Position numbers and translations under genes: made by a program
Shown: positions 1-7,938 of the stretch, piece by piece
How positions within the stretch are numbered: position 1 is the first letter of the stretch
Layout of the letters: each line of letters begins with the position of its first letter
Origin: Bacteroidales bacterium UBA1628
GTDB taxonomy: Bacteria; Bacteroidota; Bacteroidia; Bacteroidales; UBA932
Reading direction: 5' to 3'
DNA length: 56,051 nucleotides
Assembly: GCA_002321335.1 (NCBI GenBank)
Contig: DCMG01000025.1
Span: forward strand, 1 to 56,051
The notes under the pieces: model-generated
The model's input: only the letters and a program-made list of their open reading frames with translations
What the model was told of the DNA's origin: nothing
Database searches by the model: none

Positions 1-53
1 TGGGCGAGAAGTGTCATCGCACAGCAGGCGACGGCAAGCAGAAATTTCTTCAT
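1..53 (-). CDS. N-terminus of a secreted protein, cut by the window edge
   Basis: Only the first 17 complete codons are present, reading MKKFLLAVACCAMTLLA. This is a lysine-rich start followed by a hydrophobic core, typical of a Sec signal peptide or lipoprotein signal. The rest lies outside the window, so no function can be given. A good Bacteroidota -7 box sits 30 bp upstream of the ATG, which supports this start. Confidence 0.6.
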   Translation of the reverse strand, partial: MKKFLLAVACCAMTLLA

Positions 54-82
54 TCGTCTTTTGTGGTTTTAATATATTCGGA

Positions 83-90
83 CAAAGATA
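83..90 (-). promoter_or_regulatory. -7 box of the left-edge secreted gene
   Basis: On the minus strand this reads TATCTTTG, matching the Bacteroidota -7 consensus TAnnTTTG, and lies about 30 bp upstream of the start codon at 53. No convincing -33 TTTG was seen. Confidence 0.5.
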
Positions 91-176
91 CAAGTTTTTT
101 CATTGGCGCATCCTTTCATTTTTGGCAGAAATACTTATACGCTTGGAATGGGATCTAAGGGATTACGTTTCTGATG

Positions 177-788
177 TTAGAATAGTTTTGCCACTTTATT
201 TGTTATTGTCGTTTTGACTTCATCCCAATCTACAGAAACAATCATGTCTGGCATGGGATCACTCTCGGCATCTTCGAAATATGTAAGACTTTTTATGGCC
301 GTAAACAACTGGGCTTCAGAATATTTCTGACTATAAAATCCTATCAGTTCTTCTAAGGAGTATCGCTTTAGCAAGAAATAATAATCAATAAAGTCTTTTT
401 TAGAGCCTCTATTGGTGATAGCAGATAGTTTCATAGCGGCAATGTCCTTGACTCCGGCAAGGACAATATCATCAGAATATACCGGATTATCTATCCAATC
501 ATAAGGATAAGAAACAATGTCAACTTTAATACCATTGACGACAAGAAACCTCATCATTCTGGAAGACGAGATTGGTGTCACTGTTGAAAATTCGGATAAG
601 ATGGCGGTAAGTTCCTCTAACGAGGTCTCAAATTGTCCGAAAAAATCAAGGTCAATGGATTTTCTGTGCCCTAATTGCATTGCTAGTGCCGTTCCTCCGA
701 CAAGCCTTGTATTGTTGAACTCATCCAAAGACTGAATCTTTCTCAGGAGGGTCAAAGTGTCTGGACTGATGGTTTCGAGGTGAAGCAT
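177..788 (-). CDS. AbiEii/AbiGii-family nucleotidyltransferase toxin
   Basis: A 203-residue protein with the AbiEii nucleotidyltransferase signature near residues 30-50: GGTALAMQLGHR followed by SIDLDFF, where the two Asp residues form the metal-binding DxD-type pair. Family members are toxins of type IV-like toxin-antitoxin systems; some transfer nucleotides to tRNA. The length is usual for the short Bacteroidota form. Its start overlaps the 3' end of the upstream gene by 37 bp, so the two are probably translationally coupled as antitoxin then toxin. The region is clearly more AT-rich than the glycan loci, which suggests horizontal acquisition. Family is firm; activity is inferred. Confidence 0.85.
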   Translation of the reverse strand: MLHLETISPDTLTLLRKIQSLDEFNNTRLVGGTALAMQLGHRKSIDLDFFGQFETSLEELTAILSEFSTVTPISSSRMMRFLVVNGIKVDIVSYPYDWIDNPVYSDDIVLAGVKDIAAMKLSAITNRGSKKDFIDYYFLLKRYSLEELIGFYSQKYSEAQLFTAIKSLTYFEDAESDPMPDMIVSVDWDEVKTTITNKVAKLF

Positions 789-1048
789 CTGAATGTTATC
801 TTTGGAGTGGAAGAAATACAGGAGATAAATGATAAAGCCTTTGGATCCAATGTTCTTAGTTTTTGGGCTACCCTTACAATCCTTTCAAGTCCATACCTTG
901 ACACAAGCTGATTCCAGTCGTTGATTTGCCCAAATTCCAGAACACGTTGGATAACATAGGACTCGTTGGTATCGAGATCGATTGAGCCTTTGCGTACATC
1001 CCAGAAAAGGTAATCGGAAAACAGATTTATGTCATTCTTGTTTTGCAT
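752..1048 (-). CDS. probable antitoxin partner of the AbiEii toxin
   Basis: A protein of 98 residues beginning MQNKNDINLFSDYLFWDV. The acidic/aromatic 'LFSDYLFWDV' start resembles the small DUF6922-type proteins that precede AbiEii genes in Bacteroidota; this assignment is from memory. I chose the ATG at 1048 over the in-frame TTG at 1069 because the -7 box ends at 1072, so the transcript would start downstream of the TTG. It overlaps the toxin gene by 37 bp. The antitoxin role is inferred from this arrangement. Confidence 0.65.
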   Translation of the reverse strand: MQNKNDINLFSDYLFWDVRKGSIDLDTNESYVIQRVLEFGQINDWNQLVSRYGLERIVRVAQKLRTLDPKALSFISCISSTPKITFRCFTSKPSVQTL

Positions 1049-1071
1049 TGAATATATGCTGGTTTTCAATG

Positions 1072-1118
1072 CAAAAATAACTCATTCCGAACTTTTTGGC
1101 AAATTCATTCCGAACTTT
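1072..1118 (-). promoter_or_regulatory. TA-operon promoter with two direct-repeat operators
   Basis: On the minus strand a -7 box TATTTTTG (1079-1072) is preceded by two perfect copies of AAAGTTCGGAATGA at 1118-1105 and 1095-1082. The copies are 23 bp apart, about two helical turns, and cover the -33 region. Placement and spacing fit an operator used for autoregulation by the antitoxin. Confidence 0.55.
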
Positions 1119-1175
1119 AGAGGATTTCGTTCGGTCGTTAGGCCGGATCGTGCTGATCCTGCCCTTTTAGGGTTA

Positions 1176-2256
1176 CCTTAATTCCGCAGGAAGCGCTTGA
1201 GCCTCGCGGTCTTGTCAAGTCCTTTGACCCGCCCACTGATTACACCAAGAAGGTGCAGGTAAAAGTTCTTGAGGATGGCTGTGGCGATGAGGAACACGGT
1301 GTTCTCCTTCAGGAAGGAGAAAGGCATGCGTGCCCAACCGAAGTCGTTGTTTTGGCAGTCGAAGTTGCGCTCGCTTGCGCCCCGCCGGTTGTAGAAAGTG
1401 ATGATGTCGCGTTCGGAGCTGTCCCAGTCGTTCGTGACGATGCGGCGGTATATGTATTCGGTTCCGAAGATGCCTTCCGGCTCCGCGTCCGGATCTTCAT
1501 CGGTGACAGGCGTGCGCTGCACCACAAGCCTAAGGTTCATATCTGGCAGCATGGCGTCGAACCTGAGGGAGGTGACGCCGCAACGCCGGCCTCCGACGTC
1601 CGTTTCCACCCAGTCCTCATGCTCCATGAACTCGACATGTCTTGACTGGCAGTTGCTTGCGCGAATGTGGAAGTGTTCGCAATGGGACGACACGACAACG
1701 AGGATCTCCTCGGAGAAGGAACCGCAGTCGGCGCGGAAGTTCCGGACCACGGCACTTCAGCAGCAGAATGTTAATCCTCTCGTTCACGTTGAAGGCATAG
1801 GACTTCCCCTGACCGCTCTCATAGTAGACGCTGTCCTCTGAGAGGCCCCGCAGCGTCCGCAGTATGACGTCCGAGGAGCATACGCGGATATCCTCCCGGT
1901 TGTCCCAGAACGACTTGATGTCCATCACGTCCTCGATGCAGTCTCCACCGCAAAGGTAGCTGCCGAACAGTGATGCGAACACGTCTCCGTGCGTGAATGC
2001 CGCCTTGGTGGCCCCTCGTTTACCAAGGTGCCCATCAATCACAGAACGCAGCCCGCTGCGGTTGAACATGCTGAAAATCGAGAATAGTCCCCCGAAAGGG
2101 TAGATGTTGTCAGATTTAAGTTGTATCTTCGCCATGTCAGTGACTTTTTTTGCAACACTAATTTAGGTGAAATCTCTGACATTGCCAAGCCCTGGTAAGG
2201 GTTTCTTTATCAGGGCCTTTAACTTTTTAGCAGGTTAAAAGTCTGCGGAATTTAGG
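1176..2256 (-). mobile_element. internally deleted IS1380-family insertion sequence
   Basis: The ends share the inverted repeat CTGCGGAATTWAGG, with 13 of 14 bases matching (2243-2256 and the complement of 1176-1189). Between them lies a broken IS1380-family transposase. The element is about 1.08 kb, against roughly 1.6-1.7 kb for intact relatives. The left repeat overlaps the transposase stop codon, so sequence has been lost at the 3' side too. It is probably immobile unless helped in trans. It separates the toxin-antitoxin pair from the first Sus operon. Confidence 0.7.
1178..2135 (-). pseudogene. IS1380-family transposase remnant
   Basis: Two reading frames carry consecutive parts of one transposase. 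The first (2135 to about 1748) begins MAKIQLKSDNIYPFGGLF and keeps the N-terminal domain up to INILLLKC. The second (from about 1750) resumes with VRNFRADCGSFSEEI and runs through the C-terminal DDE region (FYNRRGASERNFD, ENTVFLIATAILKNFY). From memory of the family, about 80-90 residues are missing at the junction, including the first catalytic Asp region, and the frame changes there. About 50 residues are also missing at the C-terminus. Confidence 0.75.
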
Positions 2257-2341
2257 GGTTATCTCAGTTGATTACTTTCTCGTGAAATATCCGCCGAAAT
2301 AAGAATAGCCGCTATCGCAAAACAGATGTTGGGAGCGTTTG

Positions 2342-2591
2342 GCTAATCGTCCAGTTTAGATTGAATATTGAAGAGTCACAGCTGCGTCCGGAGGGGGACA
2401 AAGTCAGGTGCGAAAAGGATTGCGGAGGCCAAATTTCAAAGTTGTTTTGTCAAATATTTACTAAAAGTTTGAAAGTGATAGTATATTTTTGCATCATGAC
2501 TCCATTAAGTCAATGTACCATATATTAATGGCATTGTCATATTAATTGATAATCAATTACACGATTGATTTTGTTAAACTGGACGATTAGC
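2342..2591. repeat. 17-bp perfect inverted repeats around the susC promoter (candidate invertible promoter)
   Basis: GCTAATCGTCCAGTTTA at 2342-2358 is repeated as its exact complement TAAACTGGACGATTAGC at 2575-2591. The enclosed 216 bp contain no gene but carry the only good promoter-like box upstream of susC, pointing toward susC. This is the geometry of the invertible promoters (invertons) that switch surface genes on and off in Bacteroidales. No recombinase gene is visible in the window, so an invertase would have to act in trans. The inner segment also has the palindrome AATTGAT-A-ATCAATT at 2544-2558. In the sequenced orientation the promoter would be on. Confidence 0.65.
2484..2491 (+). 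promoter_or_regulatory. -7 box for the first susC operon
   Basis: TATTTTTG fits TAnnTTTG. It lies about 126 bp upstream of the susC ATG and inside the inverted-repeat-bounded segment. A TTTG at 2468-2471 is closer than the usual 19-21 bp spacing, so the -33 element is uncertain. The long leader would span the right-hand inverted repeat. Confidence 0.45.
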
Positions 2592-2617
2592 AAAAACCAT
2601 TATATAAAATACAGTTT

Positions 2618-5600
2618 ATGGGTAAACGTTTATTCACAGCTTTGCTTGCGCTTCTGTTGATCGGAGCGCAGGCGTTCGCCCAGTCCTCCGTCTCCGGAAA
2701 GGTCACGGACGAGACAGGGGAGCCATGTGTCGGCGCCAATGTCCTCATCAAGGGCACCACGACCGGCACGATGACAGACTTGGACGGTAACTACAGCCTG
2801 CCACATGTGAAGCAGGGCGCCATCCTCGTCTTCTCCAGCATTGGTTACAGCACACAAGAGGTCAAAGTCGGAGCCTCGTCCGTAATCAATGTAGTTCTCC
2901 AAAGTGACAGCAGATTCCTCGATGAGGTTGTGGTTGTCGCCTATGGTACTCAGAAAAAGAAAGATGTGACCGGTTCCATCACCGATGTGAAGTCAGACAT
3001 CGTCGCCATTCAGAACACGACCACCGTCTCCAGAGCATTGGAAGGAGCCGCTCCGGGTCTTCAGGTCTCAATGGTCGATGGCCAGCCTGGTTATGACATG
3101 GCCATCCGTCTGCGTGGTGTCAGCTCCACCAACGGTGCCTCCGCAGCCGCCCTCGTCGTGATCGACGGTGTGGCCCAGCAGACCAACTCCACTTATGAGA
3201 ACCCTCTTTCCCAGCTGGATCCTAACGACATCGCTTCCGTGACTGTCCTCAAGGACGCGGCCTCGACCGCCCTCTACGGATCAAGAGCCGGTAACGGTGT
3301 CATCCTCATCACCACCAAGAGAGGTTCGGAAGGCAAGTCGAAGATCTCTTTCCAAAGCCGTTGGGGATGGAACTCCATCGGTGACTACAATGTCAACTCT
3401 ATCGACAGCGCGGCTGAGTATTATGAATATGCCTGGAAGTCAATCTACAACTCTTACCGCTATGGCGTGAACGGGACAGGTCTCCCTGGCGTCGACGCCA
3501 ACGGCAACTACTACACCAACATCGCCACTCCGAACCACACGGACGAGGAGGCAAGGCTTTTCGCCAGCCAGCACCTATTCGACTACAACGGAAGCGAGAC
3601 CCAGTTCCAGAAGAACGCGCTTGGCAACAACTTGGCTTACAATGTCCCTGGGGCGATTTACACAACCACGGGATCTGGCTCAAACGCTTCCGCGACCATG
3701 AGTGGCGCCTACCTTATCGATCCTGCCACAGGAAAAATCAACAAGGATGCGACATTGCTCTATAACGGAGATGCGGCTGACATCATGTTCAGCAATGCTT
3801 TCCGTCAGGAATATAACATTTCGGCCAGCGGCGGATCCGACAAAATCCACTACTACGCCTCCCTCGGTTACCAGGATGAGCCTTCATTCTTGATCGCCAG
3901 CTCCTACAAGCGTTACAGCGGGCGTATGAATGTCGATGCCCAGGCTCTCAAGTGGTTGAAGATCGGCGCTAATGTGGGCTATTCAAAGACCAGCACCAGG
4001 GCGCAGGCCGGTAAGTGGGGCTCCCGTCAGATCGGTGGAGCGTATGGCAACGCCATGCTTCATGTCAAGGGATGGCAGCCTATCGAGCCTGTCTACACCA
4101 TAGACGAGAACGGCGACTATGTCCGCGACACCAACGGTGACAGGATCCTGAACACCAAGAACGCCTCATATTCGCCGCTCGGTGTCGCCACAAGCCCTTA
4201 TGGCAGTGACTTCAAGTACATCGCCGAGACCAACATCGAGCGTCAGGACATCTCAACCTGGACAACCCGTCTGTTCGCCGATGTCAACTTCCTGAAGTAT
4301 TTCAACTTCAACGTGAACTTCAACATGGACGAGTCCAACTGGAAGCGTACCATGTACGTGAACAGTATCGCCGGCCGAGGAACTCCTAACGGAGGATTCG
4401 GAATCAAGACCTATCTGCGCCGCATCATCAACACACAGCAGCTTCTCTCTTACAATCAGGACTTTGACAAACACCATGTCGATGCCATGGTTGGTCATGA
4501 ATATGAGGATCTCAACAGGGACGACCTCAACTTTGGTTCTGGTTACGAGTTGATTCCTGGCTATGCGATCGCCGGTAACTTCATCGGCCGCTATGTCAAT
4601 GCCGGCGGTGAGAACTCCACCACCCCTGGCTTCAGCACCAACATCTACAGGACAGAGTCCTACCTGAGCCGTTTCAACTATAACTACGACAGCAAGTACT
4701 ATCTGTCCGCTTCCCTCAGGCGTGACGCCGCATCCAAATTCACCAAGGACAACCGTTGGGGAACATTCTGGTCGGTCGGCGCAGGATGGCGTTTCTCAGA
4801 GGAAAGTTTCCTTAAGGAGATGAAGACCTGGCTTGACAACGCCAAACTGCGCGCAAGCTATGGTGTGACGGGTAACTCAAACGGTCTTACCTCTTATTAT
4901 CTCAACCACTACTGGTACTATTCTGTCGCCACATGGCAGACAAGTTCAAACGGAACCGGTGTCCCTGCCACAACCGCCATCAGGACAGGAAACGATCTGG
5001 TTCGCTCTGACCTGACCTGGGAGAACATCCATCAGTTTGACCTCGGTTTGGATTTCAGTGTCCTCAACAGCAGGATCACGGGTGCGCTTGACTTCTATGA
5101 CCACAAGACTGTCAATTCTCTCTTCAACCAGTCTGTGTCACCTCTCGCAAGCGCCGGATACACAACCGTTTTGGGTAACGCCGCCAAAGTCCGCAACAGA
5201 GGTTTTGAGATAGAACTCGACGCCGACATCATCCGCAAGAAGGATCTTACTCTCAGTGTAGGAATCAACGGAACTCACTACCGCACCACTCTTCTGAGTG
5301 TTCCGGCTGACCAGATTCCTAACTACGACGAGACGATGGATCTCCCTAAGGGCTGCTGGACAGTCGCTACCGAAGACATGGCGCAGGCGGGAACAGCCAG
5401 CCATGCCGGGCGAGGAATATTCTACCTCCGTGGCGAAGGCAAGGATCTTTTCAACCTCTATATGCCTAAATATGCAGGTGTGGACAAAACATCCGGTCTG
5501 CCTCTCTACTGGCACAGAGTCACTTACTATGATGTGAATATGAACGAGACCACCGGTGTCTATGAGCACGGCGGACGTTACGCCAACTACAAGGTCGGTG

Positions 5601-6202
5601 ACAACGTCAAGACAGACGTGGCCGCAGATGCATCTTACTATGAGGTAGGATCCGCCACTCCGGACTGGATTGGAGGTCTTACTCTCAACCTGAAGTGGAA
5701 AGACTTTGATTTCAGCATCGTCTCCGCTTACCAGATCGGCGGCAAGTTCTTCTCGATGGAATACTCACAGTACCTGTTCCGCGGATCGTCAATGGGCAGA
5801 CAGCGCATTCCTGTCTCAAAGGATCTTGTGGGCAACACCTGGAATCCGGACAATACCGGAGCATATTTCCCTATGCAGTGGTTCCCGAGCTCAGGCGCCA
5901 GCAGCTACTATCTTGACGGATCCCTGCTCCCTGGATCTCACAACTACACCGACATGAGCCTCTTTGACGCAAGTTATTTCCGTGTCAAGAACGTGACGAT
6001 CGGTTACACCCTCCCTAAGAAGATCACCAAGAAGGTCAACATCAGCGCCCTGCGCGCGTTCGTCTCTGCGGACAACGTGCTGATTTTCTCTCAGCAGAAA
6101 GGTGTGGATCCTACATTCTCCACAATCGGAGGAAAAGAGGTTGATACTTTCATCTATCCTCAGATGCAGACTCTCACCATCGGTTTGAATCTTGATTTCT
6201 AA
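2618..6202 (+). CDS. SusC/RagA-family TonB-dependent outer-membrane transporter
   Basis: A 1194-residue SusC-type importer that would carry oligosaccharides across the outer membrane with energy from TonB. Visible in order: signal peptide (1-21, ending AFA), carboxypeptidase-regulatory-like beta domain (about 25-95, GKVTDETGEP), the SusC signature EVVVVAYGTQKKKDVTGS at 103-120, plug domain (to about 235, with LVVIDGV) and a long beta-barrel ending in a C-terminal Phe. There is no N-terminal signalling (STN) domain, so no sigma/anti-sigma partner is implied. It is somewhat longer than the common 1000-1100 residues. susD starts 18 bp downstream. Expression may be phase-variable through the flanked promoter upstream. 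The substrate cannot be read from the sequence. Confidence 0.95.
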   Translation: MGKRLFTALLALLLIGAQAFAQSSVSGKVTDETGEPCVGANVLIKGTTTGTMTDLDGNYSLPHVKQGAILVFSSIGYSTQEVKVGASSVINVVLQSDSRFLDEVVVVAYGTQKKKDVTGSITDVKSDIVAIQNTTTVSRALEGAAPGLQVSMVDGQPGYDMAIRLRGVSSTNGASAAALVVIDGVAQQTNSTYENPLSQLDPNDIASVTVLKDAASTALYGSRAGNGVILITTKRGSEGKSKISFQSRWGWNSIGDYNVNSIDSAAEYYEYAWKSIYNSYRYGVNGTGLPGVDANGNYYTNIATPNHTDEEARLFASQHLFDYNGSETQFQKNALGNNLAYNVPGAIYTTTGSGSNASATMSGAYLIDPATGKINKDATLLYNGDAADIMFSNAFRQEYNISASGGSDKIHYYASLGYQDEPSFLIASSYKRYSGRMNVDAQALKWLKIGANVGYSKTSTRAQAGKWGSRQIGGAYGNAMLHVKGWQPIEPVYTIDENGDYVRDTNGDRILNTKNASYSPLGVATSPYGSDFKYIAETNIERQDISTWTTRLFADVNFLKYFNFNVNFNMDESNWKRTMYVNSIAGRGTPNGGFGIKTYLRRIINTQQLLSYNQDFDKHHVDAMVGHEYEDLNRDDLNFGSGYELIPGYAIAGNFIGRYVNAGGENSTTPGFSTNIYRTESYLSRFNYNYDSKYYLSASLRRDAASKFTKDNRWGTFWSVGAGWRFSEESFLKEMKTWLDNAKLRASYGVTGNSNGLTSYYLNHYWYYSVATWQTSSNGTGVPATTAIRTGNDLVRSDLTWENIHQFDLGLDFSVLNSRITGALDFYDHKTVNSLFNQSVSPLASAGYTTVLGNAAKVRNRGFEIELDADIIRKKDLTLSVGINGTHYRTTLLSVPADQIPNYDETMDLPKGCWTVATEDMAQAGTASHAGRGIFYLRGEGKDLFNLYMPKYAGVDKTSGLPLYWHRVTYYDVNMNETTGVYEHGGRYANYKVGDNVKTDVAADASYYEVGSATPDWIGGLTLNLKWKDFDFSIVSAYQIGGKFFSMEYSQYLFRGSSMGRQRIPVSKDLVGNTWNPDNTGAYFPMQWFPSSGASSYYLDGSLLPGSHNYTDMSLFDASYFRVKNVTIGYTLPKKITKKVNISALRAFVSADNVLIFSQQKGVDPTFSTIGGKEVDTFIYPQMQTLTIGLNLDF

Positions 6203-6220
6203 AATTAAACGCGAATAAAC

Positions 6221-7906
6221 ATGAAAACATATAAAAGTCTTTTAGCTGCGGCTATCCTTGGCTTGAGTTTTTCTTCCTGCACATCGCTGTTGGACGTGAA
6301 CAATCCTAACTATTTCACGGATGACGAGATGGCCGAATTCATCGGAGGAAGCGAAGAGGCTGAGCAGCAGGTTCTGACAGGTCTTGTCGGCTCGCTGCCT
6401 GGTTACATAAACGTCTACAACGCGGCGATCGCCGGAGGCTATTCCAACGCATCCGCCTACGAATCCAATTTTGAGTTCCGCCGTTTCTGCCAGTCTGGTG
6501 ACGTGGTTGAAGGTGACAGGCTGAATCAAGGAACATATTCAACTTGGTATCAGAATCTTGCGAACAACACTTATTGGAGGACAGATCAGGAGATCCAGAA
6601 CTATGGTTACTATCTTGCCCCTGTACTTAAGCTCGGACCGGCACTCAAGGCTCTTGACTTCCTTACCGAGGAGCGTGTGGCGCAGTACCCGAGAATGGGC
6701 TCCAGCCGCGCTCAGGCGCTGACAATGAAGGCTATCTGCTACATGATGCTGATGGAGCGTTACACGGATCTTCAGGACGTGACATCGGACACCAAGCAAG
6801 GCTGGCCTATCTATGACGCTTACGCCTATAACGCCGCAAAGAAGCCGCTTTCCGTAGTGGAGACATGGAGCTGGATCAACTCCACCCTTAAGGAGGCTGT
6901 GGATCTGTTCCACAATTCCTCACTCGGAGAGAAGGGCTATACCATCGGCAACGAGGCTGCCCAGATCTACGACATCGACTGCGCAGTGGCACAGTACTAT
7001 CGCTGCCGCGCCGCCCTTGACAGCAAGGATTGGAAGACTGTGATAGAGGCCGGAAATGACCTTTTGAGCCACTTCCCGAACTTCATTAACGCCGCTGACT
7101 ACGGTATGGACGCAAGCCTGCTGGCTTCCGTAAACTCACGCGCCGGCGTAACCGCATCCCTTCCTCAGGGAACGGCTTGGAACGGAACCGATTTCAATGC
7201 CACCCAGAATGCCTTCTACAACTTGGAGAAGAACCCGGAGGCCATTTTCGGTGGAGCAAGAGGCTCTTCCAACCTCTTCTGGACAAATGCCGGTCTTAAT
7301 GCTCTCAAGCGCAGTCCTTCAGGCTACTATCAGGTGGACAAGAACATCTACGACGCCCTTTCTGACGCTGACTGCCGCAAGGCCTGCATCCTTCCAGCGG
7401 ATTTCGAGAACTTCAATGTCTACACCAACAACGGAGCTGACACGACTTGGTACCAGTACACCATGCCGAAATATACTTCCCTCAAATGGGCCGCATCGTC
7501 AGCCATCGGTTACAAGAACCACACGAACGAGGCCACCACATCCGACAACATCTACCTCCGTTCCTCAGCAGTCTTGCTGATGGTGGCCGAGGCATATGCT
7601 CAGGATGGTCAGGACGCTCAGGCGAAGGCTTTGCTTGACAAGTTGCTTGCTGCCCGTACAAAGAGCGGTTCAACCACAATGACCTGCGACAACACGATGC
7701 CTGGCAAGAGTGCCATGGAGATGGTAAAACTCCAGTGGCGCATCGAGATGTGGGGAGAAGGCGATTGGGCGTTCTTCAACCAGAAGAGATGGGGCGTGCA
7801 GAACTCACGTGGCGCCAACCATTGGAGCGAGACCCAGATTCCTGTCGAGGGCTTCACTTGGGAGATCCCTCAGAAGGAGCGTCAGGGCAATCCTTACTGG
7901 AACTAA
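6221..7906 (+). CDS. SusD/RagB-family glycan-binding lipoprotein
   Basis: A 561-residue SusD homologue that would sit as a lid on the SusC barrel and bind the glycan at the cell surface. A lipoprotein signal ends in LSFSSC with the lipidated Cys at about 20, followed by the usual SusD start (LLDVNNPNYF). The middle is rich in Trp/Tyr and helical TPR-like segments (ALTMKAICYMMLMERY). The C-terminal RagB/SusD part holds LRSSAVLLMVAEAYAQ and the WRIEMWGEGDWAFFNQKRWG stretch seen in this family. It lies 18 bp after susC in one operon. Confidence 0.95.
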   Translation: MKTYKSLLAAAILGLSFSSCTSLLDVNNPNYFTDDEMAEFIGGSEEAEQQVLTGLVGSLPGYINVYNAAIAGGYSNASAYESNFEFRRFCQSGDVVEGDRLNQGTYSTWYQNLANNTYWRTDQEIQNYGYYLAPVLKLGPALKALDFLTEERVAQYPRMGSSRAQALTMKAICYMMLMERYTDLQDVTSDTKQGWPIYDAYAYNAAKKPLSVVETWSWINSTLKEAVDLFHNSSLGEKGYTIGNEAAQIYDIDCAVAQYYRCRAALDSKDWKTVIEAGNDLLSHFPNFINAADYGMDASLLASVNSRAGVTASLPQGTAWNGTDFNATQNAFYNLEKNPEAIFGGARGSSNLFWTNAGLNALKRSPSGYYQVDKNIYDALSDADCRKACILPADFENFNVYTNNGADTTWYQYTMPKYTSLKWAASSAIGYKNHTNEATTSDNIYLRSSAVLLMVAEAYAQDGQDAQAKALLDKLLAARTKSGSTTMTCDNTMPGKSAMEMVKLQWRIEMWGEGDWAFFNQKRWGVQNSRGANHWSETQIPVEGFTWEIPQKERQGNPYWN

Positions 7907-7938
7907 CAGTCATTATCCACAAATAGAATTATATTCAA

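Noticed and set aside
1253..1645. Long plus-strand reading frame across the IS1380 remnant
   Set aside because: It is antisense to the transposase, has no recognisable motif, and reads as a shadow of a GC-rich coding region.
2544..2558. Rho-independent terminator at the AATTGATAATCAATT palindrome
   Set aside because: The stem is AT-only, has a one-base loop and lacks a T-run, so an operator is more likely than a terminator.
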